Positions 32,527-42,602 of a stretch of 64,000 bases of DNA are shown one piece after another. Source of the stretch: Proteus vulgaris (GTDB lineage: Bacteria; Pseudomonadota; Gammaproteobacteria; Enterobacterales; Enterobacteriaceae). Where the stretch lies: positions 496,001 to 560,000 of the forward strand of contig LR590468.1 of NCBI GenBank assembly GCA_901472505.1, in the 5' to 3' direction. The number at the start of each line of letters is the position of its first letter. The stretch's first letter is position 1. The position numbers and the translations under genes were made by a program. Below the pieces are notes generated by a model. The model was given only the letters and a program-made list of their open reading frames with translations, was not told the DNA's origin and made no database searches.

Positions 32527-33495
32527 TTACTTTTTCGTAAATACAATACTATTCACTATCTTCTGTGCTGTAGAAAATGGTAGTTGACCAATGAAGGTAA
32601 TTTCATTGCCTTCCTTATCATAAGTATAAATTGTATTACGGCCATACCTTAACATTTTATCGCGTTCGGGCGAATTGGTATGCTGACCACTTTTATTAAC
32701 ATAAATAGAGAAGTCAAATAGACCATCACTAAATAAAATAGACTGACTAAACTCAGTTTCAGAAATTTGATGATTACTACGTTTTACTTCTTTAAAACCA
32801 TCAGGTAACTCGCTGACTGACCAGTGATAGACTAAAGGTTTAGACTTAGGGATAAGTAACACCGGTGGCATATTCACGGTACGTAATGAATTCAATTTAG
32901 TCTCAACCTCATTGCCTTCATTTACTGTAATCACTCTAAACTGCTCAATTATTTCATTATTTTTATCTAAAAGATCAACTCTTAAAGGAAGATACCTTTC
33001 TTCATCAATAAATAAGACATAATCATAACGGTCATTATTTTTTGATAACACACGAACAACGCGACTTGGAATATCACCAATATGAGTTCTACCCGCATCA
33101 ATAAAATTATAATAGTTTGATAACTCATTGAAATCTTGATAGATAATAGCAGGAATATAATCAACAATATGATCATTTCTCAAGCTAAAGGCATCTAATC
33201 CTGGTTCAAAATAACTGATTTCATTACCACGTTGAACAATTTCACGACGTGTACTATCCATTTGCATTAATTGTGCAAGAGGTTTGCCATCAATAAGAGT
33301 ATGACGATAGCGAATAGGAACAATACCTTGAGAGTTGATATTGATAAAAGATAATTCATAGGTAGAGCTTTGACTTGTCTGACCCATCTTTTGCAACAAA
33401 GCCTCGACACTACCTGTTTGAGGTTGCGCCAAGGCTTGTATCGGCATTGACAGGCTGCCCGCCACCAATAAGACGGATAACCATGATTTTTTCAT
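32527..33495 (-). CDS. rseB: Sigma-E factor regulatory protein RseB
   Basis: Periplasmic protein that binds RseA and shields it from DegS, and senses lipopolysaccharide and mislocalised lipoproteins. The 322 residues have a signal peptide (about 1-23, ending QALAQ), a large LolA-like domain and a small C-terminal domain (about 215-322). Third gene of the rpoE operon. Confidence 0.95.
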   Translation of the reverse strand: MKKSWLSVLLVAGSLSMPIQALAQPQTGSVEALLQKMGQTSQSSTYELSFININSQGIVPIRYRHTLIDGKPLAQLMQMDSTRREIVQRGNEISYFEPGLDAFSLRNDHIVDYIPAIIYQDFNELSNYYNFIDAGRTHIGDIPSRVVRVLSKNNDRYDYVLFIDEERYLPLRVDLLDKNNEIIEQFRVITVNEGNEVETKLNSLRTVNMPPVLLIPKSKPLVYHWSVSELPDGFKEVKRSNHQISETEFSQSILFSDGLFDFSIYVNKSGQHTNSPERDKMLRYGRNTIYTYDKEGNEITFIGQLPFSTAQKIVNSIVFTKK

Positions 33496-33544
33496 TACGA
33501 CTGTTTCATTCCCACACGTTATTTATACATTCACGTCGTTATTA

Positions 33545-34171
33545 TTACTGTGCTGTTACCGGTTGAGTTACACCTTGCTCATTCGCTGGTGCTTCATTTT
33601 GTGGTGCATTATAAATACGACGATCTAACTCATACTGTTGCAACATTAATCCAAGGCGCTGATTGCGCTCTTGTAAACGTGTTTGCTGATCTTTACCTAA
33701 AGTATCATTTTGAAAATTTAAACTTACTGGTGCACCAGACCCCATGATAGGTTGGGTATTAAACACAGGTGTATCTACTTGGAAATCTTCAGAACCATTC
33801 TTTCCATTATATTGCTGAACACCAACAATAACAGCTAATGAAACACAAGCCGCGACACCAATTTGAGTTAACTGACTCGCCCAAGGGCGTAACGTTTGTA
33901 AAAAAGAGTGCTGACGCCATTGTGATGGCGCAGGTTGTTGCTCTCGTTGTTGTTCAGGACTTATGCGGACAGGTTCGTTCTCTAAAGCGAGCGCAACGCG
34001 ACTTGCGATATCAAAGTGGACTACTTCACCTACATCACCACGCATTGTGTCACGAATTAAATGGTAACGTTGCCATGTTTCTTTCATTGAGTCATCACGT
34101 GCAATTGTTCCCATTAATTCTTTATCAAGAACTTCGCCATCCATAAATGCAGAAAGTTTTTCTTTTTGCAT
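33545..34171 (-). CDS. rseA: Anti-sigma-E factor RseA
   Basis: Single-pass inner membrane protein that holds sigma E until cut by DegS and RseP. About 208 residues: a cytoplasmic N-terminal domain beginning MQKEKLSAFMDGE, a membrane helix (about 100-118, GVAACVSLAVIVGV) and a periplasmic tail with the PVFNTQPIMG segment. I chose the ATG at 34171 because it aligns with E. coli RseA and has GAAGGG nine bases upstream. The longer frame to 34213 would run up to the rpoE stop. Confidence 0.95.
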   Translation of the reverse strand: MQKEKLSAFMDGEVLDKELMGTIARDDSMKETWQRYHLIRDTMRGDVGEVVHFDIASRVALALENEPVRISPEQQREQQPAPSQWRQHSFLQTLRPWASQLTQIGVAACVSLAVIVGVQQYNGKNGSEDFQVDTPVFNTQPIMGSGAPVSLNFQNDTLGKDQQTRLQERNQRLGLMLQQYELDRRIYNAPQNEAPANEQGVTQPVTAQ

Positions 34172-34209
34172 GTAAAAGTACCCTTCAGTCAGTGATGGTT
34201 CACCCACAA

Positions 34210-34788
34210 TCAAAATTCTTGTATTAATGGTTGAACCTTATTATCAATAGCTTCTCGTGCCCTAAAAATACGTGAACGTACTGTTCCAACAGGGCAATCC
34301 ATAATGACGGCTATCTCTTCATAGCTCAGTCCATCAAGTTCCCGAAGTGTTATAGCAACTCGCAAATCTTCAGGTAATGACTCTATGGTGTGAAAAACTA
34401 CTCTCCGTAACTCTTCAGACAACATTAAATTCTCAGGGTTCGAAATTTCTTTCAATGCATTAGGTGATTCAAAATTTTCGACATCACTCGCATCTAAATC
34501 ATTTGAAGGCGGACGTCGCCCTTGTGCAACCAGATAGTTTTTTGCGGTATTCACCGCAATACGGTAAAGCCATGTATAAAAAGCACTATCACCACGAAAA
34601 GAACCTATGGCTCGATAAGCTTTAATAAAGGCTTCCTGCGAAACATCTGGCACATCACCCTGTGGTACATAACGGGAAATCAGGCTTGCTACCTTATGTT
34701 GATAGCGGATAACCAGCAAATTAAACGCATTCTGGTCACCATTTTGTACCTTTTCAACCAACATTTGATCCGTTAACTGCTCGCTCAT
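34210..34788 (-). CDS. rpoE: RNA polymerase sigma factor RpoE
   Basis: Extracytoplasmic-function sigma factor for envelope stress. The 192 residues carry region 2 (DVSQEAFIKAYRAI, FYTWLYRIAVNTAKNYL) and region 4 HTH (LDGLSYEEIAVIMDCPVGTVRSRI). A sigma-E-type promoter about 100 bases upstream indicates autoregulation. In E. coli nadB lies divergently upstream; here it is missing. Confidence 0.98.
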   Translation of the reverse strand: MSEQLTDQMLVEKVQNGDQNAFNLLVIRYQHKVASLISRYVPQGDVPDVSQEAFIKAYRAIGSFRGDSAFYTWLYRIAVNTAKNYLVAQGRRPPSNDLDASDVENFESPNALKEISNPENLMLSEELRRVVFHTIESLPEDLRVAITLRELDGLSYEEIAVIMDCPVGTVRSRIFRAREAIDNKVQPLIQEF

Positions 34789-34887
34789 TAGAGATGGACT
34801 CTCCCGAAGTCTAGCTTCGCACTATTTTTAAATGACTCCGTCATATTTACTCTCGTTATTCCTTCTCGTTTTTATGAGCTACATGAG

Positions 34888-34914
34888 TTAGAGCGTAAAA
34901 ATAGAGTGAAGTTC
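34888..34914 (-). promoter_or_regulatory. Sigma-E promoter of rpoE
   Basis: On the minus strand TGAACTT, then 16 bases, then TCTAA matches the sigma-E consensus GAACTT-N16-TCTRA. It lies about 100 bases upstream of rpoE and supports positive autoregulation. Confidence 0.85.
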
Positions 34915-35083
34915 AATTCAATCATTATTTTAAGAGATGAATCACAAAAAAATCATCATGGTGATCACCAACCAAAATGCAATTTGCCAATAAAACAACG
35001 ATAACACAATGATATCATTTAGATATATACGATTACTTACAACAATATATATAATCTTAAACAATGTATTATTAAATATAGAT

Positions 35084-35839
35084 TTAATAATATAAATAAA
35101 AGTCAGTTACCCAAGATTGAAACTTATCGGTGTAATGGCCTTCGTTATGTCGAATAATAAGCTCTTCTATATTACATTCAATGCAACTTTCACTTTGTCT
35201 TTGAAACGCTAACAAAATTCGATGATAGGGTTTGTCTGCACTGTCTTTGATATTAACCCGTTTAGCTACACACCACTCTTTTTTTTCTGCTATTTCAATA
35301 AATTGCTTTCCAATAGTATAAGGCAACACAACACAAAATAAACCCTCTTCTGTAATAAGCGATTGCGCACAGTCTAATAATCCTTCATGCGTTAACGTTT
35401 TGGTATAACGCGCTTGTTCGCGTACATCATTGCGACAGGCGATCGCAGGCTCAAAATAAGGAGGATTACTGACAATTAAATCATATTTATTTTGTGTTTG
35501 TTCTGCATAATGATGAATATCACAATGATAAATATGAATTAATGAACACCATTGTGATGCTTGGGCATTGTCTATGGCTTGTAATGCCGCATGCTCATCA
35601 AGTTCAATGCCATCAATACACTCAATTTGGTTAGCCCGTTGAGCCAACATTAAAGCAACTAATCCACTTCCCGTACCAATATCAAGAGCTCTTTTTACAT
35701 TCTCGATGGGTGCCCAAGCTCCTAATAAGACGCCATCTGTCCCGACTTTCATTTCACACTTATCATGAGCAACAAAAAATTGTTTAAATGTAAAACCGCC
35801 TTTGCGTAATCCAGCTTTTTTCACTTTCTTTTGATTCAT
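35084..35839 (-). CDS. trmN6: tRNA1(Val) adenine(37)-N6-methyltransferase
   Basis: SAM-dependent enzyme making m6A37 in tRNA-Val. The 251 residues have a Rossmann fold with motif I ALDIGTGSGLVAL and the amino-methyltransferase motif NPPYF (about residue 130). It is the counterpart of E. coli YfiC and is divergent from srmB as in that genome. Confidence 0.92.
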   Translation of the reverse strand: MNQKKVKKAGLRKGGFTFKQFFVAHDKCEMKVGTDGVLLGAWAPIENVKRALDIGTGSGLVALMLAQRANQIECIDGIELDEHAALQAIDNAQASQWCSLIHIYHCDIHHYAEQTQNKYDLIVSNPPYFEPAIACRNDVREQARYTKTLTHEGLLDCAQSLITEEGLFCVVLPYTIGKQFIEIAEKKEWCVAKRVNIKDSADKPYHRILLAFQRQSESCIECNIEELIIRHNEGHYTDKFQSWVTDFYLYY

Positions 35840-36104
35840 CTATTGGCTCTATTGATTCGTCTTACTATCTCTTTTTTATTACTTATCATTCATGTCGTTG
35901 AAAAAGAGATATATGGTATGATAACGCTTCTGCAACCCCTATCTTAACATTAAACTATTTGTATACGATGCGCGCTTATTTAGATTAAGCCTAAAAAACA
36001 ACGAATACCTTCGTCTATCGGTAATATATAATGTGATAGCGGTAAATCCGCTGGCTTTTAACAGGGGATAATGTCAAAATCCGCGCCCTAAACAGAGGTA
36101 TACA

Positions 36105-37469
36105 ATGACAGCCACGACATTTTCCAGTCTTGAACTTGATGAAAGTTTATTGACCGCATTAGAAGAAAAAGGATATCAACGTCCTACTGCTATTCAAGCA
36201 GATGCCATTCCAGCAGCAATGGATGGGCGTGATATTTTAGGCTCTGCGCCAACAGGCACGGGGAAAACTGCGGCCTTTTTGCTTCCGGCAATTCAACACT
36301 TGCTTGATTATCCACGTAAAAAATCAGGCCCGCCACGTATTCTTATCCTGACACCAACACGCGAACTTGCCATGCAAGTTGCCGAGCAGGCAAAAGAATT
36401 ATGTGCGCACACACACTTAGATATCGCCACTATCACGGGCGGTGTTGCTTATATGAATCACGCTGAAGTTTTCAGCGAGAACCAAGATATCGTAGTTGCT
36501 ACAACAGGCCGTTTATTACAGTACATCAAAGAAGAAAACTTTGACTGTCGTGCGGTAGAAATGCTGATTTTAGATGAAGCAGACCGTATGTTAGATATGG
36601 GTTTTGCTAATGATATTGAAACCATTGCGGGCGAAACTCGCTGGCGCAAACAGACATTACTATTTTCTGCAACACTTGAAGGTAATGCCGTTATTGATTT
36701 TGCACAACGTATCCTTAATGAACCCGTTGAACTGAATGCAGACCCTTCACGTCGTGAACGTAAAAAAATTCAGCAGTTCTATTATCATGCTGATAATCTT
36801 GAACATAAAACAGCATTACTGACCGCATTACTAAAGCAAGACGATGTTAAAAAATCAATTGTCTTTGTGCGTAAAAGAGAACGAGTAAGAGAACTTGTCT
36901 CTGCATTAGAAAAGCAAGGTATTAAATGTAGCTACCTTGAAGGTGAGATGGCGCAAACACAACGTAATGATGCGATAAAACGTTTAGAATCAGGACAAAT
37001 GAATGTATTGGTCGCAACAGACGTTGCTTCTCGAGGTCTTGATTTAGATGATATCACTCACGTATTTAACTTTGATTTACCCCGCACCGCCGACGTTTAT
37101 TTGCACCGTATTGGTCGAACAGGGCGTGCAGGGCGTAAAGGTATCGCCATTTCATTAGTTGAAGCGCACGATCACCCATTACTAGGTAAGATTGGCCGTT
37201 ACGTTCAAGAGCCAATTAAATACCGTGTCGTCGCTGAATTACGCCCAACCACTAAAGCACCGAGTCAAAAAGCAACGTTTAAACCATCTAAAAAAGTGCT
37301 GGCTAAACGTAAAGCGAAAAAAGACGAAGAGAAAAAAGCAGTTAAAGAAAAAGTGCGCGCCCGCGATCGTAAAAATATTGGTAAGCGCCGCAAAACGGCA
37401 ACCAATAGCGCGACAAAAAGTGCAGCACCAGTAAACTCAGCAAAAGAAATGCCGACTGATAGCGAATAA
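36105..37469 (+). CDS. srmB: DEAD-box RNA helicase SrmB
   Basis: ATP-dependent RNA helicase acting early in 50S subunit assembly. The 454 residues carry the DEAD-box set: GSAPTGTGKTAAF (motif I), PTRELAMQ (Ia), DEADRMLDMGF (II), SATLEG (III) and HRIGRTGRAGRKG (VI). A Lys/Arg-rich tail (about 385-454) suits RNA binding. Neighbours trmN6 and grcA match the E. coli order. Confidence 0.95.
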   Translation: MTATTFSSLELDESLLTALEEKGYQRPTAIQADAIPAAMDGRDILGSAPTGTGKTAAFLLPAIQHLLDYPRKKSGPPRILILTPTRELAMQVAEQAKELCAHTHLDIATITGGVAYMNHAEVFSENQDIVVATTGRLLQYIKEENFDCRAVEMLILDEADRMLDMGFANDIETIAGETRWRKQTLLFSATLEGNAVIDFAQRILNEPVELNADPSRRERKKIQQFYYHADNLEHKTALLTALLKQDDVKKSIVFVRKRERVRELVSALEKQGIKCSYLEGEMAQTQRNDAIKRLESGQMNVLVATDVASRGLDLDDITHVFNFDLPRTADVYLHRIGRTGRAGRKGIAISLVEAHDHPLLGKIGRYVQEPIKYRVVAELRPTTKAPSQKATFKPSKKVLAKRKAKKDEEKKAVKEKVRARDRKNIGKRRKTATNSATKSAAPVNSAKEMPTDSE

Positions 37470-37493
37470 TCTGCATTATTTCTTTATTTAGAA

Positions 37494-37524
37494 CCGTAGC
37501 GAATTAATATTGCTACGGTTTTTT
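37494..37524 (+). terminator. srmB terminator
   Basis: Stem CCGTAGC paired with GCTACGG followed by TTTTTT, 25 bases after the srmB stop. Confidence 0.92.
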
Positions 37525-37554
37525 ATTATTGAATAACACTGCTCGAGCATAAAA

Positions 37555-37583
37555 AAAGCCCGATATTTTCATATCGGGCTTTA
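37555..37583 (-). terminator. grcA terminator
   Basis: Stem AAAGCCCGATAT paired with ATATCGGGCTTT. On the minus strand it is followed by a run of T, just past the grcA stop. Confidence 0.92.
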
Positions 37584-37610
37584 TCATTAACTTATTACTT
37601 TAGTAAAAAA

Positions 37611-37994
37611 TTACAGACTTTCAGTGAAAGTACGAGTAATAACATCACGTTGTTGTTCTGGCGTCAGTGAGTTAAAGCGCACAGCATAACCAGAAACACG
37701 GATCGTTAACTGAGGATATTTCTCAGGATTATTAACTGCATCTTCCAATGTTTCACGGCTTAATACGTTAACATTAAGATGTTGACCGCCTTCTACACGA
37801 ACAACCGGTTTAGATTCTACAGGCACTTCACGGTATTCGATATTGCCTAATTCTTTACGGTCAATCACTTGGCCTTCTTCAAAGCCTTTTTTAGCGCAAA
37901 TGCAACGTGCTTCACCGTTTTCATCATCTAATAACCAGAAAGAGTGTAATAAATCATCGTTATCAGCTTTAGTAATTTGGATACCAGTAATCAT
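37611..37994 (-). CDS. grcA: Autonomous glycyl radical cofactor GrcA
   Basis: Spare glycyl-radical domain that restores pyruvate formate-lyase damaged by oxygen. The 127 residues from MITGIQITK carry the radical motif RVSGYAVRF near the C-terminus. I chose the ATG at 37994 because GGAGG lies a few bases upstream and it matches the E. coli YfiD start. A perfect FNR box lies upstream, so anaerobic induction is expected. Confidence 0.95.
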   Translation of the reverse strand: MITGIQITKADNDDLLHSFWLLDDENGEARCICAKKGFEEGQVIDRKELGNIEYREVPVESKPVVRVEGGQHLNVNVLSRETLEDAVNNPEKYPQLTIRVSGYAVRFNSLTPEQQRDVITRTFTESL

Positions 37995-38107
37995 TTCGAC
38001 CTCCAATGTGGGCACAAAATCAAATTCTAATCTCGTATCAGAACTTGGGTATTTGGTCTAACCAATGTTTCTGTCTACTTATATACCAGTATAAATGGCC
38101 TCATTCT

Positions 38108-38121
38108 TTGATTAATATCAA
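38108..38121. promoter_or_regulatory. FNR box upstream of grcA
   Basis: TTGAT-TAAT-ATCAA, a perfect FNR palindrome. A TATATAAG -10 on the minus strand (about 38079-38086) would place the FNR site near -41, the class II activator position. The next gene on the other side, ung, starts about 208 bases away. Confidence 0.87.
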
Positions 38122-38328
38122 TAAAATTCATAAGCATTTTGTTCAACGAGATGCAAAGTGTTGTTTTAAATCAATAATCACGCCCTGCTAATTTGCAATT
38201 TTTTTTGTAAATTTTAAAAGAAAATTTGAGTTTCCAATTAATTCTAGTTTTTAAACCGTTATATTTTCATTCATTCAATGAAATCTGTAAGCTTAGATAC
38301 TATAAGATATCAACAAGGATTTTATGTT

Positions 38329-39009
38329 ATGACTACACCATTAACCTGGCATGATGTAATAGGCGTTGAAAAAGAAAAGCCTTATTTTCATCAAATTATG
38401 TCTCAAGTTGCACAACAGAGGAATGCAGGCAAAATTATTTATCCTCCTCAGGAAGACGTTTTTAATGCTTTTCGTTTTACACCTTTTGAAAATGTGAAGG
38501 TTGTTATTTTAGGGCAAGATCCTTATCACGGTCCAAACCAAGCACATGGGCTCTCTTTTTCAGTCCGCCCAGGAGTACCGGCTCCCCCTTCACTAGTTAA
38601 CATGTATAAAGAGCTTGAAAAAGAATACCCTGATTTTAAGCGACCTAACCATGGCTATTTAGAAAGTTGGGCCAAACAAGGAGTTTTATTACTTAATACC
38701 GTATTGACCGTAGAGAAAGGCCAAGCACATTCTCACGCTAATTATGGTTGGGAAATATTTACAGATGCTGTTATTGAGCAAATTAATCAGCGTAGAGAAG
38801 GGGTTATTTTCCTACTTTGGGGAGCGCATGCTCAGAAAAAAGGTCGTTTTATTGATACAAATAAACACGTTATCTTAAAAGCCCCTCACCCATCACCACT
38901 TTCTGCACATAGAGGCTTTTTAGGCTGTGGTCATTTTAAACAGGCTAATGATATTTTACAGCAACAAGGCCGAACACCTATCAATTGGTATCTTGACGCG
39001 ATTGAGTAA
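38329..39009 (+). CDS. ung: Uracil-DNA glycosylase
   Basis: Removes uracil from DNA to begin base-excision repair. The 226 residues carry the water-activating motif [18 protein letters not shown] (about 60-77) and the minor-groove loop [11 protein letters not shown] (about 187-197). I chose the ATG at 38329 ([10 protein letters not shown]) because AAGGA lies nine bases upstream; an upstream in-frame ATG at 38278 lacks a ribosome site. Divergent from grcA as in E. coli. Confidence 0.96.
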   Translation: MTTPLTWHDVIGVEKEKPYFHQIMSQVAQQRNAGKIIYPPQEDVFNAFRFTPFENVKVVILGQDPYHGPNQAHGLSFSVRPGVPAPPSLVNMYKELEKEYPDFKRPNHGYLESWAKQGVLLLNTVLTVEKGQAHSHANYGWEIFTDAVIEQINQRREGVIFLLWGAHAQKKGRFIDTNKHVILKAPHPSPLSAHRGFLGCGHFKQANDILQQQGRTPINWYLDAIE

Positions 39010-39028
39010 GACCTGCCTTTAAAAATAT

Positions 39029-39078
39029 AAAACCGCACAATAACTTGAAGATTTATAAACTTCGTATTGTGCGGTTTA
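39029..39078. terminator. Terminator between ung and grpE
   Basis: Stem AAACCGCACAATA paired with TATTGTGCGGTTT between convergent genes. It is AT-flanked on both sides and probably bidirectional. Confidence 0.85.
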
Positions 39079-39127
39079 CTTTATCTACACTAAATAAAAC
39101 GTGTGATAACGAATACTTTTATTAATG

Positions 39128-39739
39128 CTATTTAGAAACGATAACCATAGCTGGGCGTAATAAACGACCATTTAAGGTATATCCTTTTTGCATAACATCA
39201 ACAACATGATTAGATTCATGTTCAGGACTATCAATCAATGTCATCGCTTGGTGAACATCAGGGTTGAAAGCCACATTTTTTTCTTCAACCACTTCAATGC
39301 CAAATTTACGAACGGCATCTAAGAATGATTTCAACGTTAACTCTAACCCTTCAATCATTGGTTTTTGCGATTCATTTTCATGATCAGCCGCAGATAAAGC
39401 GCGTTCTAAATTATCAAGTACAGGCAATAACTCATTAGAGAATTTTTCAAGTGCAAATTTATGTGCTTTCTCAATATCTTGTTGAGTACGGCGACGCACG
39501 TTTTCAACTTCAGCTAAAGCACGAGCCATAGCTTCACGCTCTGTTTTTTGTGATTGCTCCAGTTGTTTTTCAAGAGAATCAATACGCGCTAATGCCTCAA
39601 CTAATTCAGCTTGGGCATTAAAATCTGCTTGCGCTTCTTCGGTCATAACCTGCTCTTGAGAATCATCCATTACCGATCCCATTCCTTCTTTTTCTTTTGA
39701 GACTTGCTCTTCATGTACATTTTGTTCTTTACTACTCAT
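39128..39739 (-). CDS. grpE: Nucleotide exchange factor GrpE
   Basis: Exchanges ADP for ATP on DnaK. About 203 residues: an acidic N-terminal part, a long coiled coil (about 55-110) and a C-terminal beta domain ending [19 protein letters not shown] chose the ATG at 39739 (MSSKEQ) by alignment with E. coli GrpE and a well-placed GGAG; the ATG two codons earlier is too close to it. A sigma-32 promoter lies upstream, so it is heat-shock controlled. Confidence 0.96.
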   Translation of the reverse strand: MSSKEQNVHEEQVSKEKEGMGSVMDDSQEQVMTEEAQADFNAQAELVEALARIDSLEKQLEQSQKTEREAMARALAEVENVRRRTQQDIEKAHKFALEKFSNELLPVLDNLERALSAADHENESQKPMIEGLELTLKSFLDAVRKFGIEVVEEKNVAFNPDVHQAMTLIDSPEHESNHVVDVMQKGYTLNGRLLRPAMVIVSK

Positions 39740-39786
39740 GAACATCTCCGCGTAGTTTTGGTATTCATCTTCATATTTAGTTTATT

Positions 39787-39812
39787 ATGGGGATCAATAA
39801 ACGGGTTTCAAG
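39787..39812 (-). promoter_or_regulatory. Sigma-32 heat-shock promoter of grpE
   Basis: On the minus strand CTTGAA, 14 bases, then CCCCATAA, an excellent match to the sigma-32 consensus. The -35 element ends 28 bases before the divergent nadK start. Confidence 0.88.
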
Positions 39813-39839
39813 GAATTGGCGCAAAACGAGGGTAAAAAA

Positions 39840-40740
39840 ATGCCAGATAATACCGTAACGGAAAAAAAACACTTTAAATGTATTGGCATTGTCGGCCATC
39901 CCCGCCATCCTGAGGCACTTTCAACACATGAAATGCTCTATCATTGGCTACAGGCTCAAGGCTATGATGTTATTATCGATACACAAGTCGCTCAAGAGCT
40001 AAAACTTGGAAATGCACAAACAGGTGATTTAACACAGGTGGGAAAAGCCGCTGATCTGGTTATTGTCGTCGGAGGTGATGGCAACATGCTTGGAGCAGCT
40101 CGTGTTTTATCGCGCTATAACATCAAAGTGATTGGTGTTAACCGCGGTAATTTAGGTTTTCTTACAGATCTTGATCCTGATAATGCCTTACAACAATTAA
40201 CCAATGTTTTAGCTGGACACTATCGTGAAGAAAAACGGTTCTTACTTGAAGCTCGAGTCTGCGCTGAAGGTGAAAGAACACGTATTGGCACAGCAATAAA
40301 TGAAGTCGTGCTTCATCCCGGTAAAGTGGCTCATATGATTGAGTTTGAAGTTTACATTGATGATCGCTTTGCCTTTTCACAACGTTCTGATGGCTTAATT
40401 ATAGCCACCCCCCACGGGTTCAACCGCCTATTCATTATCTGCTGGTGGCCCTATTTTAACGCCCAATCTTGATGCTATTGCACTAGTACCAATGTTTCCA
40501 CATACCTTGTCAGCACGACCTTTAGTTATCAGTAGTGATAGTCAAATTCGCCTAAAATTCTCACAAACAAATATTGATTACGAAGTAAGTTGTGATAGTC
40601 AATTAGTGTTGCCTATTAAAGAAGGCGATGAAGTCATCATTAAACGTAGCCGTCAAAAACTCAATTTAGTTCATCCGACTGATTACAATTATTTTAATAC
40701 ACTCAGCTCAAAATTAGGCTGGTCGAAAAAAATGTTCTAA
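39840..40740 (+). CDS. nadK: NAD kinase (frameshifted in this sequence)
   Basis: Phosphorylates NAD to NADP; essential in E. coli. The reading from 39840 has [10 protein letters not shown] and the catalytic VVGGDGNML motif, then goes out of frame after [10 protein letters not shown] run of six C's at 40408-40413 is one longer than the family frame needs. With five the sequence continues [19 protein letters not shown] and then [15 protein letters not shown] to the usual GWSKKMF end, giving 299 residues. Total length is 3n+1, confirming one extra base. A broken copy is hard to reconcile with viability, so sequencing error is likely. The start has GAGGG upstream. Confidence 0.93.
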
Positions 40741-40759
40741 TTTTTGTGCCTCACTACTT

Positions 40760-40779
40760 TACTGTATAAAAAACCAGTT
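40760..40779. promoter_or_regulatory. LexA box 1 of recN
   Basis: TACTGTATAAAAAACCAGTT, a near match to CTGT-N8-ACAG with CCAG in the right half. It resembles the first recN SOS box of E. coli. Confidence 0.75.
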
Positions 40780-40781
40780 TA

Positions 40782-40801
40782 TACTGTATGTAATTACAGA
40801 T
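40782..40801. promoter_or_regulatory. LexA box 2 of recN
   Basis: Perfect CTGT-N8-ACAG (CTGT at 40784, ACAG at 40796), 27 bases upstream of the recN start. The pair of boxes 22 bases apart is the known recN arrangement. Confidence 0.9.
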
Positions 40802-40827
40802 ATGTTTTTATACACAGGAGAGGCACT

Positions 40828-42489
40828 ATGCTGACTCAATTAACTATTAGTCATTTTGCCATAGTCCGTGAACTTGAAATCGATTTTTCTGGTGGCATGA
40901 CGACCATTACGGGTGAAACTGGTGCTGGTAAATCTATAGCCATTGATGCACTAGGTTTATGCTTAGGTAACCGTGGTGATGCCAATATGGTGCGCCCAGG
41001 TGCAGCCAGAGCTGATTTATGCGCACGATTCTCACTCTCTGACACGCCATCGGCACAGCGTTGGCTTGAAGAACATCATCTTGATGATCATAACGAATGC
41101 TTATTAAGAAGAACCATCTCTACTGATGGGCGTTCTCGTGGTTTTATCAACGGTACTTCCGTCCCCCTTTCTCAATTAAGGGAGCTTGGCTCTTTGTTGA
41201 TCCAAATTCATGGGCAACATGCTCACCAACAACTTTTAGAGCCTCGCTATCAAAAACAACTGCTTGATATTTATGCCCATGAACCAACTCTATTAAAAAG
41301 CATGAAATCAGCCTATCAAACATGGCATCAAAGTTGTCAGACATTGGCAGCTTTTCAACAACTCTCTCTAGAAAGAGAAGCAAGGCAACAACTGGTTGAT
41401 TATCATTTAAAAGAGCTTAATGAATTTCAACCGGTACAAGGCGAGTATCCTGAATTAGATCAAGAATATAAACGTCTGTCTAACTGCGGGCAATTTTTGA
41501 CCTTAAGCCAAAATAGCTTACAACTCTTAAGTGACAATGAAGAGCAAAATATTTTAAGTATGCTCAATGTCGCTAAACATGAAATTACAGAGCTCACCTC
41601 TATGGAGAGCCAATTTAATTCATTATTAGAGATGCTAGAAGAAGCCTCAATTCAAATTAGTGAAGTCAGTGACGAACTTCGCCATTATAGCGATCGTTTA
41701 GAAATGGATCCCAATCGCTTATTTGAAGTTGAAAAGCGCATGTCCAAATACATTAGTTTATCACGCAAGCATCGCGTAGCACCTGAAGAATTATACGATC
41801 TGCATCAGCAACTCATGGAAGAAAAAAATGCCTTACTACGCCAAAATGATGACTGTAAAACTTTAATCGAAAAAGTAAAAACCGATCATTTAATTGCGTT
41901 AGACATTGCTAAACAATTACATCAAGTTCGCCAACAATATGCTAATGAGTTAAGCCAACTTATCACTAACAGTATGCATCAGTTATCAATGCCTCATGGT
42001 TATTTCACTGTTGATACTTACTTCGATGACAGCTCACTACAAATCGATGGTGCCACAAAAGTTGAGTTTAATGTCACCACAAACCCTGGACAACCTCACC
42101 AAGCCCTTTCTAAAGTCGCTTCTGGTGGTGAGTTATCCCGTATTGCACTCGCAATTCAAGTGATCACAGCGAAAAAAATGGATACACCAGCCCTGATTTT
42201 TGATGAAGTGGATGTGGGGATCAGTGGTCCTACAGCGGCTATTGTCGGTAAATTATTACGAGAATTGGGTGAGTCAACCCAAGTAATGTGCGTCACTCAC
42301 TTACCTCAAGTGGCAGGTTGTGGACATCAACACTATTTTGTTAATAAAGAGACAAACGGTGAAGAGACAGAAACCACAATGAAATTATTATCGAAAAAAG
42401 AGCGTTTACAAGAGATTGCTCGCTTATTAGCAGGTAGTGAAGTCACCAAAAATACGTTAGCAAATGCGAAAGATTTGTTGGCAGCATAA
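40828..42489 (+). CDS. recN: DNA repair protein RecN
   Basis: SMC-like ATPase for double-strand break repair, strongly SOS induced. 553 residues. Walker A is [10 protein letters not shown] (about 29-38); a long central coiled coil (about 155-370) follows. The ABC signature is [11 protein letters not shown] and Walker B is [14 protein letters not shown] chose the ATG at 40828 because AGGAG lies eight bases upstream and it follows the LexA boxes. The longer frame would start inside the operator. Confidence 0.96.
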   Translation: MLTQLTISHFAIVRELEIDFSGGMTTITGETGAGKSIAIDALGLCLGNRGDANMVRPGAARADLCARFSLSDTPSAQRWLEEHHLDDHNECLLRRTISTDGRSRGFINGTSVPLSQLRELGSLLIQIHGQHAHQQLLEPRYQKQLLDIYAHEPTLLKSMKSAYQTWHQSCQTLAAFQQLSLEREARQQLVDYHLKELNEFQPVQGEYPELDQEYKRLSNCGQFLTLSQNSLQLLSDNEEQNILSMLNVAKHEITELTSMESQFNSLLEMLEEASIQISEVSDELRHYSDRLEMDPNRLFEVEKRMSKYISLSRKHRVAPEELYDLHQQLMEEKNALLRQNDDCKTLIEKVKTDHLIALDIAKQLHQVRQQYANELSQLITNSMHQLSMPHGYFTVDTYFDDSSLQIDGATKVEFNVTTNPGQPHQALSKVASGGELSRIALAIQVITAKKMDTPALIFDEVDVGISGPTAAIVGKLLRELGESTQVMCVTHLPQVAGCGHQHYFVNKETNGEETETTMKLLSKKERLQEIARLLAGSEVTKNTLANAKDLLAA

Positions 42490-42602
42490 CGATTAACAAA
42501 CTTTTATTGATATTTAAGGTCATAGGCAGAGCGTGAAAGGTTTTCAATTGCTGCGTTGTCGATTATCATCGTCACTATGACCCTAAAAGGAATGTAATAA
42601 CC

